Shown: positions 35,435 to 47,300 of the stretch, piece by piece | Position numbering within the stretch: the first letter of the stretch is position 1 | How the letters are laid out: every line of letters begins with the position of its first letter | Origin: Polytrichum commune | Taxonomy: Eukaryota; Streptophyta; Polytrichopsida; Polytrichales; Polytrichaceae | Direction: 5' to 3' | DNA length: 64,000 nt | NCBI GenBank assembly: GCA_950295325.1 | Contig: OX485808.1 | Span: 12,526,501-12,590,500, forward strand | Position numbers and translations under genes: made by a program | Notes under the pieces: model-generated | What the model was told of the DNA's origin: nothing | Databases searched by the model: none | What the model saw: the letters and a program-made list of their open reading frames with translations, nothing else

Positions 35435-36212
35435 ATATAATTGATGCAAAGGAGCTGGAAAAGTTTGTGACTAAGAGAAATGTATAGGGTTCATGTACGA
35501 GGTTTGTGCTCATGCGCAAACTCCTATGGAGTGGGTGTTGTGTTTTTTTAGCATAAATCATTTTTTTTTTGGGTGAATACACCTACACTTTTGAAATGCA
35601 TATGGTGTATGATAGTTTAGTTGTTGATATGGTTGTGTATGACATGCAAGTGTGATGTGGTTGAGTTGAATCTGAAGTCCCTTTGAAGTTCATGACTTCA
35701 GGAATTGTGTTTGCAATAGTATGTATGCAATGGTATGTATGGACATGAATTACTTTTTATTACTCATAAGGAACATAGACTACAACAAATTCCATTGGAA
35801 TGGGAAATATAAGTAATGGGTGTAGGGTGAAAACAAATAGCTTGTTTTAGATAATTAAGTAATATAAGAAACCTTTAAGTCATGCATTGGAAGTAAAGAA
35901 CCCCTAAATAAAAACCCCTCGGCCGCACATGATGCACAAAAATCCTATAGAATGACCCACATGTGCTTTTCACATAGCAAAACACTCCATCTCGATTCAA
36001 AAGAAAACCCTAACTTATCTCACAATTGTAAGGGATTTGGGAACAAAAATAATTTACCAGACTCCAACACATTGTTTGTTCCTCACAACTCCATATTGTT
36101 GGCAACTATTCATTGGATAGAACATGTTGGTGTTTTTGCTTGTGCTCATCACTTGATCGGAAGAATTTGTTATTCAACTCGCTTGGTACAAAAATTCTAC
36201 AAGGCTCCTTGA
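35435..36212. other. Intergenic, no gene seen
   Basis: Contains a T run near 35560 and AT-rich sequence; it includes the probable 3' UTR of the minus-strand gene ending at 36213. No coding evidence. Confidence 0.45.
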
Positions 36213-39200
36213 TTAGAATAAAGGGTTGTCGTCGGAGATGATGAGCTTGGGTTGCAACTTCACGGGACTATCCCACACCATGTCTTTGCCACATACCCAA
36301 ACCCATTCTTTGTTGTCCGGTGGTTTCGGTGGCATCTGCAATATAATAGTGAAATCATGGTGAAATATGAGAAACCCTAATTTGGCTCCAGATTGTCAAG
36401 GGTGTCAACACAAATGGGTAATTAGTTCTAGATAGATATACATACCATTATTCAGCCTTTGTACCAAGTCTTGTGGCAATATTGTTTGAGGACATATGCT
36501 AGGATAATTCTACATTAATGTGGAAATGGCTACCTATGCATTTGGATAGGTCAGTCATATAGTTAAAGGAGAGTCTCTTTGCTTGTGGGCTACTACCACT
36601 TTGCCCTCTCTTCTTCTTCTTTTAAGACGGGGGGGGGGGGCACTCTTTGTGTTGGTTTTAGTTGACCGGCATTGTCATGGGTTATCAAGTGGGAAGGCTG
36701 GGGGTCACCTATGGTTGGTGTTGCAAGTGGTGGAGAGTTTACTTACTAAACTTGTTCTAACTTGGGAGGGTCTGAGGTTCAAGTTCTAGGAGGCAATTTT
36801 ATTAAAACTAGGCTTGTGTAGGAAAGTGCTACCTTTTGCCATAATTGGTACAAAGGAGTATCTAAGCAATGATACAATCCATGGTCTACAAATTCTCAAC
36901 CTACAATTTCAGAAAGACTAAAAGAGCAAAGACATGGTTATCTTGTCAAGAAGCAAAAAAATCAAAAAAATCAAAATTTATGTCTTTATTTTTTGCTTCC
37001 CGATGTAAATATGATCTCGTTAGCCTCGTAGTGAAGCTACTTTTATTTGTTATGTTGCATTTGATATTTAAGAAAAAGAAGAAGAGAATCTTACTCCCTT
37101 TCCGCCTGGTGGGAAGGCTTCAACCCAATACTCAGATCCCCACTTGCCATTCCAGAAAACTGGTCGCGAGTACCATTTTCTGCACATAATCCACCCCAAC
37201 ACAACATTGGATAAATGCTTACCAAACATAGTTTTTGCAATCTTGATATTAAGGAATCTAAAATTCATTGTTGCAAGATCCAAACATGCAAGTTATGACT
37301 TAATCTGATGCTAAATACATCAATAGCCAAATTTTGAGTTAGGTGAATTTTGAGATGTGGGTATAAATGAACCAAAAAAATGTGTTCCCCTTTTGGAATA
37401 TTTACACACGGAGGATGAGACTTTGAGACATGCATGGAGAGTGGATTGTGACTTACACCAAAGGAGCTCATTTGTATATGGGTTTTAAAAAGTATTTGTG
37501 TTCAAGAGGTATCTTATGGGGGGTACACTGTAATGGCATAATATAGAAATATTTCCATTTATCTAAATGCTATGATGTGATTATTTATTCTATGAATACT
37601 TTTATTTTTATTTTTTGAGACACCCAATGTTATTTACAACCTCCTTCATCACACCTTTGGGTACTTGTATTGAGCCTAATACTTTATTATGTTTACCTCC
37701 AAATTATGAATTATAGAAACCTTATTTTGATGATTTTGTATTTTGCAATCATAGTGCCCTCCTCTAGGGCTTACATGGCAATCATCTCGCGAGGTTTGTA
37801 TGTTGCGTCTTCATTGTCAGCATTAATGTGACCATGCACTGTGCTCCTGAATTTATCGTAAGTCCAGAATGTGGGATCTAATGTGTCCTTCGTGTGCACC
37901 TTATGGTAAACAGAGTCACCCATGAAGACTTTTTCTCTCTTGTCCTGCACTCATGTACACAATAGGACCTAAATTAGGTAGTTATTTCATCATCTAAAAC
38001 CGATCGTTCATCTAAGAGGAGAAGGGTTATCAAAATTCATCGTATTTTTTCATTCATGGAAGCACAGTAGCATTCATGATTCTTAAATCATGTCCATAAG
38101 CTAATCAGTTGTCCAGTCCAGTCCACATCACAAACCTCTAAGTTCATATATTATCAACATTAAACCTACATTGGCTCCATCACATGATTTACATTATACA
38201 TTAAACCAATACCTACCAAACATAGGGTTGCAATTTCAATCTTTTGCTCTATATTTTATCATTTTGGCAGACCTAAAAGGTTGACCTACGAGTTGAATCA
38301 GTGTTGAATGAATCATGAGCTACATGTATAGTCAACACCTAAATTTGTATTAAACCCTAATGGGTATGAGTCGACAACAAACTCAACATTGAACGCTGCA
38401 AAGAATGCACACTTGAGTCCAATATGAAATCATGTTGGCAGTATGGAAGTTAGCTTGTTGTATGTACATGTCGCTTATATATGTGGTTTGCACATGTGTT
38501 CACACAAAAGTGTTCACAAGGAGGGTGTAATGGATTAATTGAGAAATAAATTATCGAGGATGATGGAAATTGTAATGATGCATTGGATGTCCAAGGCTAA
38601 GGAGCGTGATGTAAACAAATCGGTGGATGAGAAGTTAGGGCCAGTTCACACTATGCCCAAGTCGAGAGGAGAAGCATCACTGTTCTGGACCAAACTATGT
38701 CGAGAGGAGAAGCTATATTCACATTTTGAATATTTTAATGAAAAAAAGTTTGGCCTCTCGACGGGAGTTTGGGTTGAGCATTTTGCTCGACCCAAACTTT
38801 GCTCGAGAGGCCGAACTCTTGGCGGCATAACTTCCTAAAAGTGTTGCCACCCAGGCTCTTTTGGAGGCGACGTCCTTTGGACTTCGGCCTCTAGTGTGAA
38901 GGCCGAGAGGACGGACTTTGGACATTTATGCATTTTCATTGGTCCAAACGCTTCTCCTCTCGAAGTTTGGCCATAGTGTGAACCGGCCCTTAGATAACTA
39001 TGACCTATACAAAAGAGAAAGAGAGGATCTTAAAGTGAAATGATCTATGTTATATAGATAAGGAGGCTTCAATTTGCATGTAACAAGACTTGAGACTTCT
39101 AAAAATAACTCTTAGATACTACGTGTAAATAGGGATAGGGTTTGGGAGAAAGAGAACACATGTCTTAGGGCGACTTCACACACAAGATTGAGAGCCCCTG

Positions 39201-42200
39201 ACCGATACACTTCAAGCACTCTCATTGGTGGGAAAGGCGGAGCCGGTCCAAGGGCGCTTCACACTACGCTTGAGGGCCCAACAAAGTATGTGAATGCAAG
39301 GTGGATGTAAAGTCTACATGGATTCATACATGGCAACGAATGGATCATGTTTCATGGTCAGTTGGACTATTTTCAAAAACCATCTCTTGGAGGTAGGCTT
39401 AACACAAAACCGGGAGACCATGGCACTCTGAACACTCACAACCGTTGATTTATTCTATTTTACCATATGTGAGGACCCGCATGAATAAAAATTCATGGAA
39501 ATAGCATTTGGTTGAGGGCCCGGTCACATATGACTTCACACTACCCTTGAGGATCCGTGACCACACCACGTGGTTTTGGAAGTGTGTTGGGACGGCCTTT
39601 GGACACTTTCTTTTGGGCTCTCACAGTTTCATGGTCACGGCTCTTGGCTCGAGTGTGAAGTGGCCCTTATATATGCTTTGTGTGTGCCTTCAAATTGTGA
39701 ACATTGTAACACGTGCTTAACACAAATATGTTACGGAGGAGAGGGGGTAAGCAACGAGATGATAGATAGAAACTCCAACCCCTTTCAAGCAAGGGGCCGG
39801 CGTGAATAAAGTGTCCGTTCGTAATGCTAATGACCCGATACCCACTGGACAAGGGGACATTGGGACAAATACTACTCTCCCCTTTCGAGGATGGACATTA
39901 TAGTGACACACAATACAAGTTCCTAGCGTAAGCAACGTGTAAGTTAAGGACCTTTTCCAAGTCATGCTTCGTGGGATCCAAGAGGTGCTTCTCATTGTAG
40001 TGCACTCCAGTCCCCTGCAACTCGAAAGGATCGTAATTCTCGTTCTCAATGTCTCTGAAGATCTTTCTGTCATTCACCGCCTTCGCATACCGCATTTGTT
40101 GGTACTCTGAGCCACAATCATAGAAGAACAATTGTTCTCCTTGTGAATCATCTTGTGCTCTCAAGAACTGGAACTGGTAAATGACACTCTATTCTTTCAA
40201 GACATGGTTTTACCTCGTAAATGCACCCATATTTTCACAGTTTTTGTGACAGGGTTTCTGCATTAACGGTGAGGAGTTGTCTCCAATGCAAGGTATGTGT
40301 CTTGTTGTGACCCTATGGTACTTGGTGGTTTGAGTGTTTTGAAATTAGATGCAATGAATAGGGAGCACAACATTCTTCAGATCCATAACAATGTTATGTG
40401 GGACTGACAATATTTCACATAATATTTGGGGATACTCTCCCCATTCAGTATGAATGTGGGAAATATTCCATGAAATATTGTGAGTCTTACATAACATTGT
40501 TGTGGATTTGAATAATGTTATGAGAATTGAGTACTAGTTACAAATGAATTGGTTGAGTTTGAGAAATAACTAGTTGAAGTTCAAGATTTCAGGAAAATTG
40601 CTCATTATTTTAGAGGAATCTATAGAATATACCTCAAATGAATAAAGAAAAAACAATAGATGTCAACATGTGACCAGTTGGACTTGGAGAACACTAGGAT
40701 CTCAACCGATTATGCCCTAAAATCTCCCCGGACACCAATTAGATAGATTTATCACCAACCCCCGAGGTTTGGTTTCTAATTTCTTGGGTTACTCAAAATG
40801 ATTCCACACGGTGTGAAAGTAAAGTGGATATAATCCCTCAACAATGAGGTGCCAACACATGAACATGAACATGATCACTATGATAGAATGTGGGATTTTC
40901 AAGCACACATCCATGGAATGGAGCTTGTGTTATGTGACTTGAAAGCAGTCTTCAAAGTTATGAACCCAAAAGAAATCAAATAAAATGTTGAAAATTGTGG
41001 GCTTTTATAGTCACATAGGATATGTTCCATTTGATAGAGCCACAAATCTTTAAGAACCCCATATTTAGTAGTAGTGTGAACAGCATCGTAAACACACTTC
41101 TAGTTTTTTTGCAATTTGATTTCTTTCCCCCAACTTTCCCCTTCATTACAACAATGAGGTGCCAACACATTTCTTATGAAGACAACAATACTAAAGAAGG
41201 TGGGATTCTTACGCCCACGTCCATGATTAAGTAGAGCGTATCCTATGTGACTTATAAGTGATGATCAAACATTACTAACCCAAAATAAAAAGTGATTATG
41301 GTCTTCAACAAAAGTCGTATGGGACACATATCATTAAATTGAGCCACAAATCTTAAGACCCTCATATTTTGTAGTAGGTGTGAACATTGTTGTGAACAAC
41401 GTACTCAATTTTTTGGCAATTTGATCTGGAGAGAGCCTCTTGAGTTTCTTCGCGATTTGGTTGTTGATATTATGAAACACTTCCTTCTCCCACAACTTGT
41501 ACATGGCTGCTTTCCGGTCATCATAGTTGTTTTTCTCGCGGATAAGGAGATCACTCGTTTCTTTCATCACACCATCCTCGTTGTTCATGCCCGATGTTAC
41601 AGAGTGCAAGAGCTCTTGGAATTCCGCCTCTTCGATCGCCTCTCGGATTGCTTGCTTCTCTAGCAATTCCTACACCCACTTCTCGCCCTCACTTGTTGGC
41701 TTAACTATGATTTCAAATATTGACTCCAACTCAATTGCATATTTTGCTACTAAAGATCACATTGCGTGTTCCAAAGGAACTAAATGTAGCACCCATTTTC
41801 ACCAAATCTATCACATAACATTATTAAGTGGGAAGAGTCTAGTCTTTTTGTGGGGAATGATCCTAGCCAACACTTTAACAATAGTATAAAAGCTCAAGTC
41901 TATAGGAAACTTTTTTCTCATTTTCAACCAAAATCTAAAAATGGATGGAAGTGGTGGGAGTTTCTTTTACTGGGATTGGAGAAAAAAAACATGCTTGATA
42001 GGTTTGGTCTTAAGTTACAATGCTCAACAATTATAACATTGAATACGTGGTACTTGACCCACATAATGTGCTCAAATTCTAAAATTTTGACATATTCAAT
42101 TGAACAAAGGATAGATTGGAAAGTTCTTTCCTTCAAATGCATGAAACTCCTCATAATAGGGAAGATCTTGCGGTCCAATATGAGGCTTTATTATAGGTCA

Positions 42201-43089
42201 CTACGACAACTATGCAAGGCTTAATATTTGGAATTGAAATAGCTACCAAGTTATCTTGTTCGTGACGATATTACCTCATTGCATCATTAATTTCCGATAT
42301 CACCATGCTAAGGAAACAACAGAACTATCTAAGACTTGAGTGAAGACTAAAGTGCTATGGACAAATACCATTTATCATTAAATCAATCTGTGAAACAAAA
42401 AATAACATTTAGAAAGAAAGATAAAGACTCTATAGATAGATCAACTTCCTTAGGAAGCAAGCATCAATGAAGAGCTTTTTTGCTTGCAAATTACTACCAC
42501 CTTTTAGTGGGGACTCTATCGACAATTCTTACACTAGCTTCCAACACACTCAACAAGGTTGGCAAAGCCGTAAACACACAAGTTACAAATAGCACCTTAG
42601 TTGTTAAGGATTTCTCCCTCTTCTTGCTCGCAGCCAATGACTTCATCTTTATTCCTTCTCTACAATGTAATATACGAGCTTGAGGTGTTTTTTGTTCACA
42701 TCAATTATGAGCTCTAAGAGTTAATTACCTCCCACTCCTCAAGTGTGTGGTTGACGAGGTCACGTGGCATGGGACGAGGCCTCCATTTCCTACACATCCA
42801 TCCCCCGCCCTTCTTCCGGTTGATGACCCCTTCAGGATCTACGATCCTGCAGTGGTGCTTCACATCTCTTGTCAAGGTGTCACTGATCCATTTGCCAATT
42901 TAGAATTCAATATGACTAATAGGGGCTAAATAGTGGGGCTAGTAGGGGGCTAAGTAGTGAGCCCCCCTACGAGATCTTGAACCTCATGGACCCTTGGCCC
43001 TCGAGATTCGATGGTGCCATAAATGTGCGAACCTCTTCAAGGGTTTATGCCAAGCGTGTCCTTTCAATAAAGTTTCTTCAAAATTAGGA

Positions 43090-43126
<37 letters not shown>

Positions 43127-43900
43127 TAGACATCATGAGATTCGTGGTTGAAGTCCAACTCATCAAGGACTCAAACATAATCTTTTGAGGATTAGTGGGA
43201 TTTTTTTTTTGGTGTTGCATTGCTATATGGGCGATCAACCTAGTTAATTGTTGATGATTCTATGCGCACATGTATATGGGAGAAGCCCAACAAAATGCCC
43301 ACAACCAATATGAAAAATGGCAATGCCAAAAAAAAAGAATAAAATTTTAAAAATGATGTCATATGAATAACATTAGTTTGAAGAATACTTATTATTTTAG
43401 GCATATTTGGGTCAACACAAGTTGACACCAATTTCATGTTTGTAAAGTTTTAGTCATTGTATTACACACCATAATATATAAGACTTTACTAATGTTGCCT
43501 TAATTGATGACTGCCTTAAAGAGTGAAAAACTCATACCCCACTCATAGATTTTTGACACTAACATGCAATTAAATCTTGAACATGGCAAAAGTGATACAA
43601 GAATGATTTCATTCCCTTGACAAAGTTTGTTACACATAGCTTGGGACAGATCAAGTAAAAAACCCATATACCCACGTATATGGGTCACCAAGCACTTGAA
43701 CCCTAGGCAAAGATTTAAAAAGACATGTGAAGTGAAGTAGGTACAAGGTTTGGGACCTTGTGTGGTCACACTTCTCTTGATTGAACACCTATATTTGGGA
43801 GGTATATGGCAAGGCTTGTACTTACAATTGGACTTCAAAGAGACACGTGCTCCAGTGAAGTTGAACTATATGCTCAAAACATAGACACCATTCTAGGTTC

Positions 43901-43943
<43 letters not shown>

Positions 43944-44551
43944 ACTTTTAACTTCTCATAACTTTGGCATGTCAACTCCGACTCTAAAACTTGAAATGAC
44001 AATCTTCATAATTCACAAGTGTTGACTGGCTAGGACGATTCCCGATCTGAACCAACACCCAAAATCATTTGTGGAGTTGGAAGTCATAACCCGCACCAAA
44101 ATGATACCCTTACGCCTAACAATGCGTAAATTGTAGGAAAGGATACATTTACGTCTCCGGACGCGACGGCTTTGTGCAGCTGGTTATGAAACGGCGGTCC
44201 CTTGTCCACCTCTTGTGGAACGACGGTATATTGAGGGGGCCGCACGGTGAAATCGAGAGGGTCGTCGACGGGAACACATGGGTCGATCCACCTCTCCTTG
44301 TGCACGGGTTTCTTGAACTCCCCCCATCTCACATACCGACCAATTTGCGGGCGGCCGGGGAATCGCAACACTTTTCTCGGGCCGTAAACGAGAGGCACCT
44401 TCCATATACCGTTGGGTTGGTCGATGAAGATGGGGCCGTTTTCCTCCCATTGGGGAGGCTTCGTGGGGTCGAATTTGTAGGGCACCGGGCCTTGGTAGTT
44501 GGGATCCCATGACCCTCTCTTGTCCACTTTATCTTCTTCGAATCCGGGCAT
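36213..44551 (-). CDS. Multi-exon gene of unknown function, Trp/Pro-rich
   Basis: A series of protein-like exons on one strand. Exon 1 is 44153-44551 (start MPGFEEDKVDKRG, ends at GAC|GTAAAT after HKAVASGD, which resembles the start of an ankyrin repeat). Others are about 42729-42846 (GGGWMCRKWRPRPM), about 41405-41669 (ELLEKQAIREAIEEAEFQEL), about 39898-40173 (YDPFELQGTGVHYNEKHLL), 37775-37944 (DSVYHKVHTKDTLDPTFW), 37095-37179 (FWNGKWGSEYWVEAFPPGG) and 36213-36335 (WVWVCGKDMVWDSPVKL, stop). Joins 42729/41669, 37775/37179 and 37095/36335 agree in phase; other joins are unresolved and small exons may be missing. I do not recognise the family. With flagellated sperm in mosses, a flagellar protein is one untested possibility. 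Confidence 0.55.
38638..38989. mobile_element. MITE with TTA target duplication (copy C)
   Basis: The ends are GGGCCAGTTCACACTATGCC and, in reverse complement, GGGCCGGTTCACACTATGGC, flanked by TTA at 38635-38637 and 38990-38992. An internal palindrome GTTTGGGTTGAGC...GCTCGACCCAAAC is present, as in copies A and B. Tourist/PIF-Harbinger type. It lies within an intron of the unknown minus-strand gene. Confidence 0.85.
39178..39666. mobile_element. MITE with TTA target duplication (copy D, compound)
   Basis: Left end GGGCGACTTCACACACAAGA; right end, in reverse complement, GGGCCACTTCACACTCGAGC. TTA flanks both sides (39175-39177 and 39667-39669). End-like sequences recur inside (near 39252 and 39532), suggesting nesting or internal duplication. 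Confidence 0.7.
40538..40735. repeat. Dispersed direct repeat, copy 1
   Basis: Shares TTGGTTGAGTTTGAGAAATA, ACTAGTTGAAGTTCAAGA and ATTATGCCC...CTCCCCGGACA with 52968-53166 in the same orientation. Origin unknown, probably a retroelement. Confidence 0.7.
40842..41440. repeat. Tandem duplication, about 310-bp units, at an exon/intron edge
   Basis: Two units begin CAACAATGAGGTGCCAACAC near 40842 and 41150. Both contain GAGCCACAAATCTT and the GTGTGAACA...TTTTTTGGCAATTTGAT region. The second unit runs into the candidate exon 41405-41669; the first appears to be its decayed copy. Confidence 0.7.
43091..43127. repeat. TA/CA microsatellite
   Basis: ATATATATATA followed by about 13 CA units. Confidence 0.9.
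43903..43940. repeat. GA microsatellite
   Basis: About 19 GA units. Confidence 0.9.
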
Positions 44552-44599
44552 CTTCGGAAGTGTCGTTGTTTTTTTTTAAGCAAATTACGGATCCCACTC

Positions 44600-45930
44600 T
44601 TCACATGCGGTGTTCGATCTCATCAAAATACTCCGAAGCGTTGACTCCTCGGGTCACCTTGCAAGAGCAAAGGTCCGCATATTGAATGCCAGTTGAGATC
44701 CATTCCGACCCAAAAGTCTGTGGTTATTACGGCATTGTTTATAACAACCCTAAAAAATGCGGATTGCACAAGAATGTCGTGATACTATATTGCTGTGACA
44801 CTGTGACATTCGAAAGGCTTCCGATGGAGATTTGCCTCTGTGCAGCCATGTTGCCACTTATTAAGCTCTGGAAACCGATATCTTTGCACTTGATCGACAT
44901 GTAATTGGAGTGTAAACTATGCGGGTTCAATTTTCGCTCAGAGGTTCCATATTTACGAGCTTCGGCCACCATTTGGAGATTACTGCAAAGACCATAATGG
45001 CGCCTCATCTTTCAAAAGCCATGTAATCTGCTCTGGACATGCATTATTGCTCGAAAATTTCGGACTTTTCCACCTCATCGTAACTATGTTGTGATATATC
45101 TTGTAACATCCTGCTTCCCTGTTTCAGACTCAAGAAGTTAACCCTCGATGAACATTCTCACGAAATTTATGATCAAGAGCAGATTGTGGATTCAACAATC
45201 TCACGACGTACATCAACAGCAAATTTGCCATAGCCGCATGGTTATGAGAAAGTTCAGATATCTGTATCCTTACAATAAGCTTAGATTGAATGAACTGCAA
45301 ACAATGCTTGACACCTTTTGTCATTGGAGTTAGCGTCATCGACCTCGAAATGGTAAACTCCGAGCTTCTCCAGAATCATCGCCTATGCACAAGGACCAAC
45401 CTGCTCTTTGAAGCTTGACTTTGATTTATCACTGTAACTTTGAATATCCATCCAAAGGACTAGGTTCTTTTCTTTACTTTTTTTTTTTGGGTACAAATTG
45501 AAGATCCATCCAAAGGATTCAACTCGAACTGAACCCAGTGCATCGCTCACGGAAGAAAGGGTCAATTCAAGACAGGGAAAGAGAGAGAAACAGCTGAAGC
45601 AATCTTCACTCCTCAACACTATGATGAACACAATAATGATGATATTATAATAATAATCCTTGAATCTGAAAGGGCTGTTCCAAATCAATTTGGACTTGAT
45701 TGGGTAGGCAAATGCCGAGGATTTTGAGGCGGAGAGTGAGTTCTGGGAGGCCCAGGCCTGCAGGCAGCCACTTCGGAGGAGGTTTGAACGGCAGGAGCAG
45801 CCCATGATTAACGGTTAGTAACAGGCCAACGCTTCATACTGTGAGAGACACGTGGCGTCAGCGGGAGCTGCCACGTGTGCGCATAGGAAGAAGCCGGCTG
45901 CATTATTTACTTGCCATGCAAATGATCATG
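44600..45930. other. Flank of the unknown gene, no gene confirmed
   Basis: Upstream of the minus-strand gene. Several open frames on both strands (for example 45383-45805 minus, 44686-44904 plus) have weak coding character and no recognisable motif. A TAATAATAAT-type run occurs near 45638-45656. Confidence 0.35.
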
Positions 45931-45943
45931 TTTGCATGGAGGC

Positions 45944-46347
45944 ATGAACATGAGTCCTAGGAGGCCTATGTGCATTTCTATGGAACTTAATATAGTTAGT
46001 GTAAGGGTTGGTTTAGACAACACTAAAGAAGTGCACTGGTCAAGAATTTTAGGGGAATGGAGTGATATGAGTGGCTATGAAATGGGTTCTTCACCGGCTG
46101 GGGTTTATGCTATGGCCAAGACTTCTCCGGTGGAGGCATAAACATGATTCGTAAGAGGTTTATGTACATTTCTATGGAACTAAATATAGTTAGTGTAAGG
46201 GTTGGTTTAGACAACGTTGAAGAAGTGCAGCGGCCAAAAACTTCAGGGGAATGGAGTAATATGAGTGGCTATGAAATGGGTCCTTCACCAGCTAGGGTTC
46301 ATACTACGGCAAAGACTTCTCCGGTGGAGAACCTCATGCATGGATGA
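45944..46347 (+). repeat. Two tandem 200-bp units, each keeping one open frame
   Basis: Units at about 45944-46141 and 46142-46347 are around 85 percent alike. Both keep the same frame open: ISMELNIVSVRVGLDN, then GEWSxMSGYEMGxSPA and AKTSPVE, with a stop ending the first unit after SPVEA. No start context or neighbouring exon identifies a gene. It may be a piece of a repetitive coding region or of a transposon. Confidence 0.6.
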
Positions 46348-46708
46348 AAAAATGACATGGCTGGCCAACATGGCAACAATTTTCGCTAAGGGAGTTCCCT
46401 AGAGGTCGAGTTTCTTGGGCAACCTCAAATCCTCTAAATAAAAACTTGACCTATGAAGAACTTCAACTTGAGGCATTTAAAAAAAATTGTGTTTTCCATC
46501 TTGTCCGCCATACCAATCATTACCTCCAATAACCTTGTCTTGGGTTAAAATTCTTGACTGACCAGTGCACTTCACCGCCATAGTCTTACTTACACTAATA
46601 TTGGGATAGATTGGCTATATCATTAATTAGCAACCAAATGCATCAAGGTAACTCCAAAAGGCAACAACCTAAAAAAACACATCAGTGAAAGAAAAAGGCC
46701 AACAATGC

Positions 46709-46746
46709 AACCTAAACCCTAAATCCTAAACCCTAAACCCTAAACA
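46709..46746. repeat. Interstitial telomere-type repeat
   Basis: CCTAAACCCTAAATCCTAAA followed by CCCTAAACCCTAAAC: about five AAACCCT-type units of the common plant telomere sequence, with one variant. Confidence 0.8.
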
Positions 46747-46833
46747 CGGATTGGGACGTGAAGCTAACGGCGGCATTATGGGCTTATTGAACGACCTATA
46801 AGGTGACCACCCAAGCTACCTTTTTTTTCCTTA

Positions 46834-47241
46834 GTGTATGGATTAGAGGCTACGCTACCCATTGAGTTTGAAGTGGAGTCCCTACAAGTGGCAATTGGAT
46901 CACGCCTTACCGAGAGTCAGTCATTGAGGAATAGGCTGACAACATTGGAGGAATTGGACGAAAAAAGACGGATGGGTGCTCAGCACATTGAGGCCATCCA
47001 ACGGCGAAGGAAGATCATCTTCGACAAGCGGCACAAGAAAAGGGCACTGAGGCCAGGAATGATGGTGATCATTCAAGATGCTAGGAAGCTTGAATTTCCA
47101 GGTAAGTTCGATGCAGTTTGGTTGGGTCCCTACCTTGTGCGTGAGGCATTCACCAACAACTCTTTGCAATTGAAAACACTAAATGGGGAGAGCTTCCCAA
47201 CACGAACGTCGGGAAGTCGGTGCAAGGAATATCGAGCTTGA
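46834..47241 (+). mobile_element. Ty3/gypsy retrotransposon, C-terminal integrase fragment
   Basis: A 135-codon open frame reads YGLEATLPIEFEVES, RLTTLEELDEKRR, QRRRKIIFDKRHKKR, GMMVIIQDARKLEFPGKFDA, WLGPYLVREAF and NNSLQLKTLNGE. These are hallmark segments of the integrase C-terminal region in plant Ty3/gypsy Pol proteins. The upstream catalytic core is absent. The frame is intact over this length, so the fragment is fairly young. Confidence 0.9.
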
Positions 47242-47300
47242 ATCGATAACTCGCCTGCGTAGCAAGAGTCTTGGGATCCGTCCCCCGATGGTCGCCAATT

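Noticed and set aside
35187-35582. 131-codon minus frame with Met/Pro/His repeats
   Set aside because: It is the translated CCCATG minisatellite of the hAT-type MITE, not a protein gene.
44174-44512. Plus-strand frame of 112 codons
   Set aside because: Antisense to exon 1 of the unknown minus-strand gene, which ends at a good donor site and has the more protein-like composition.
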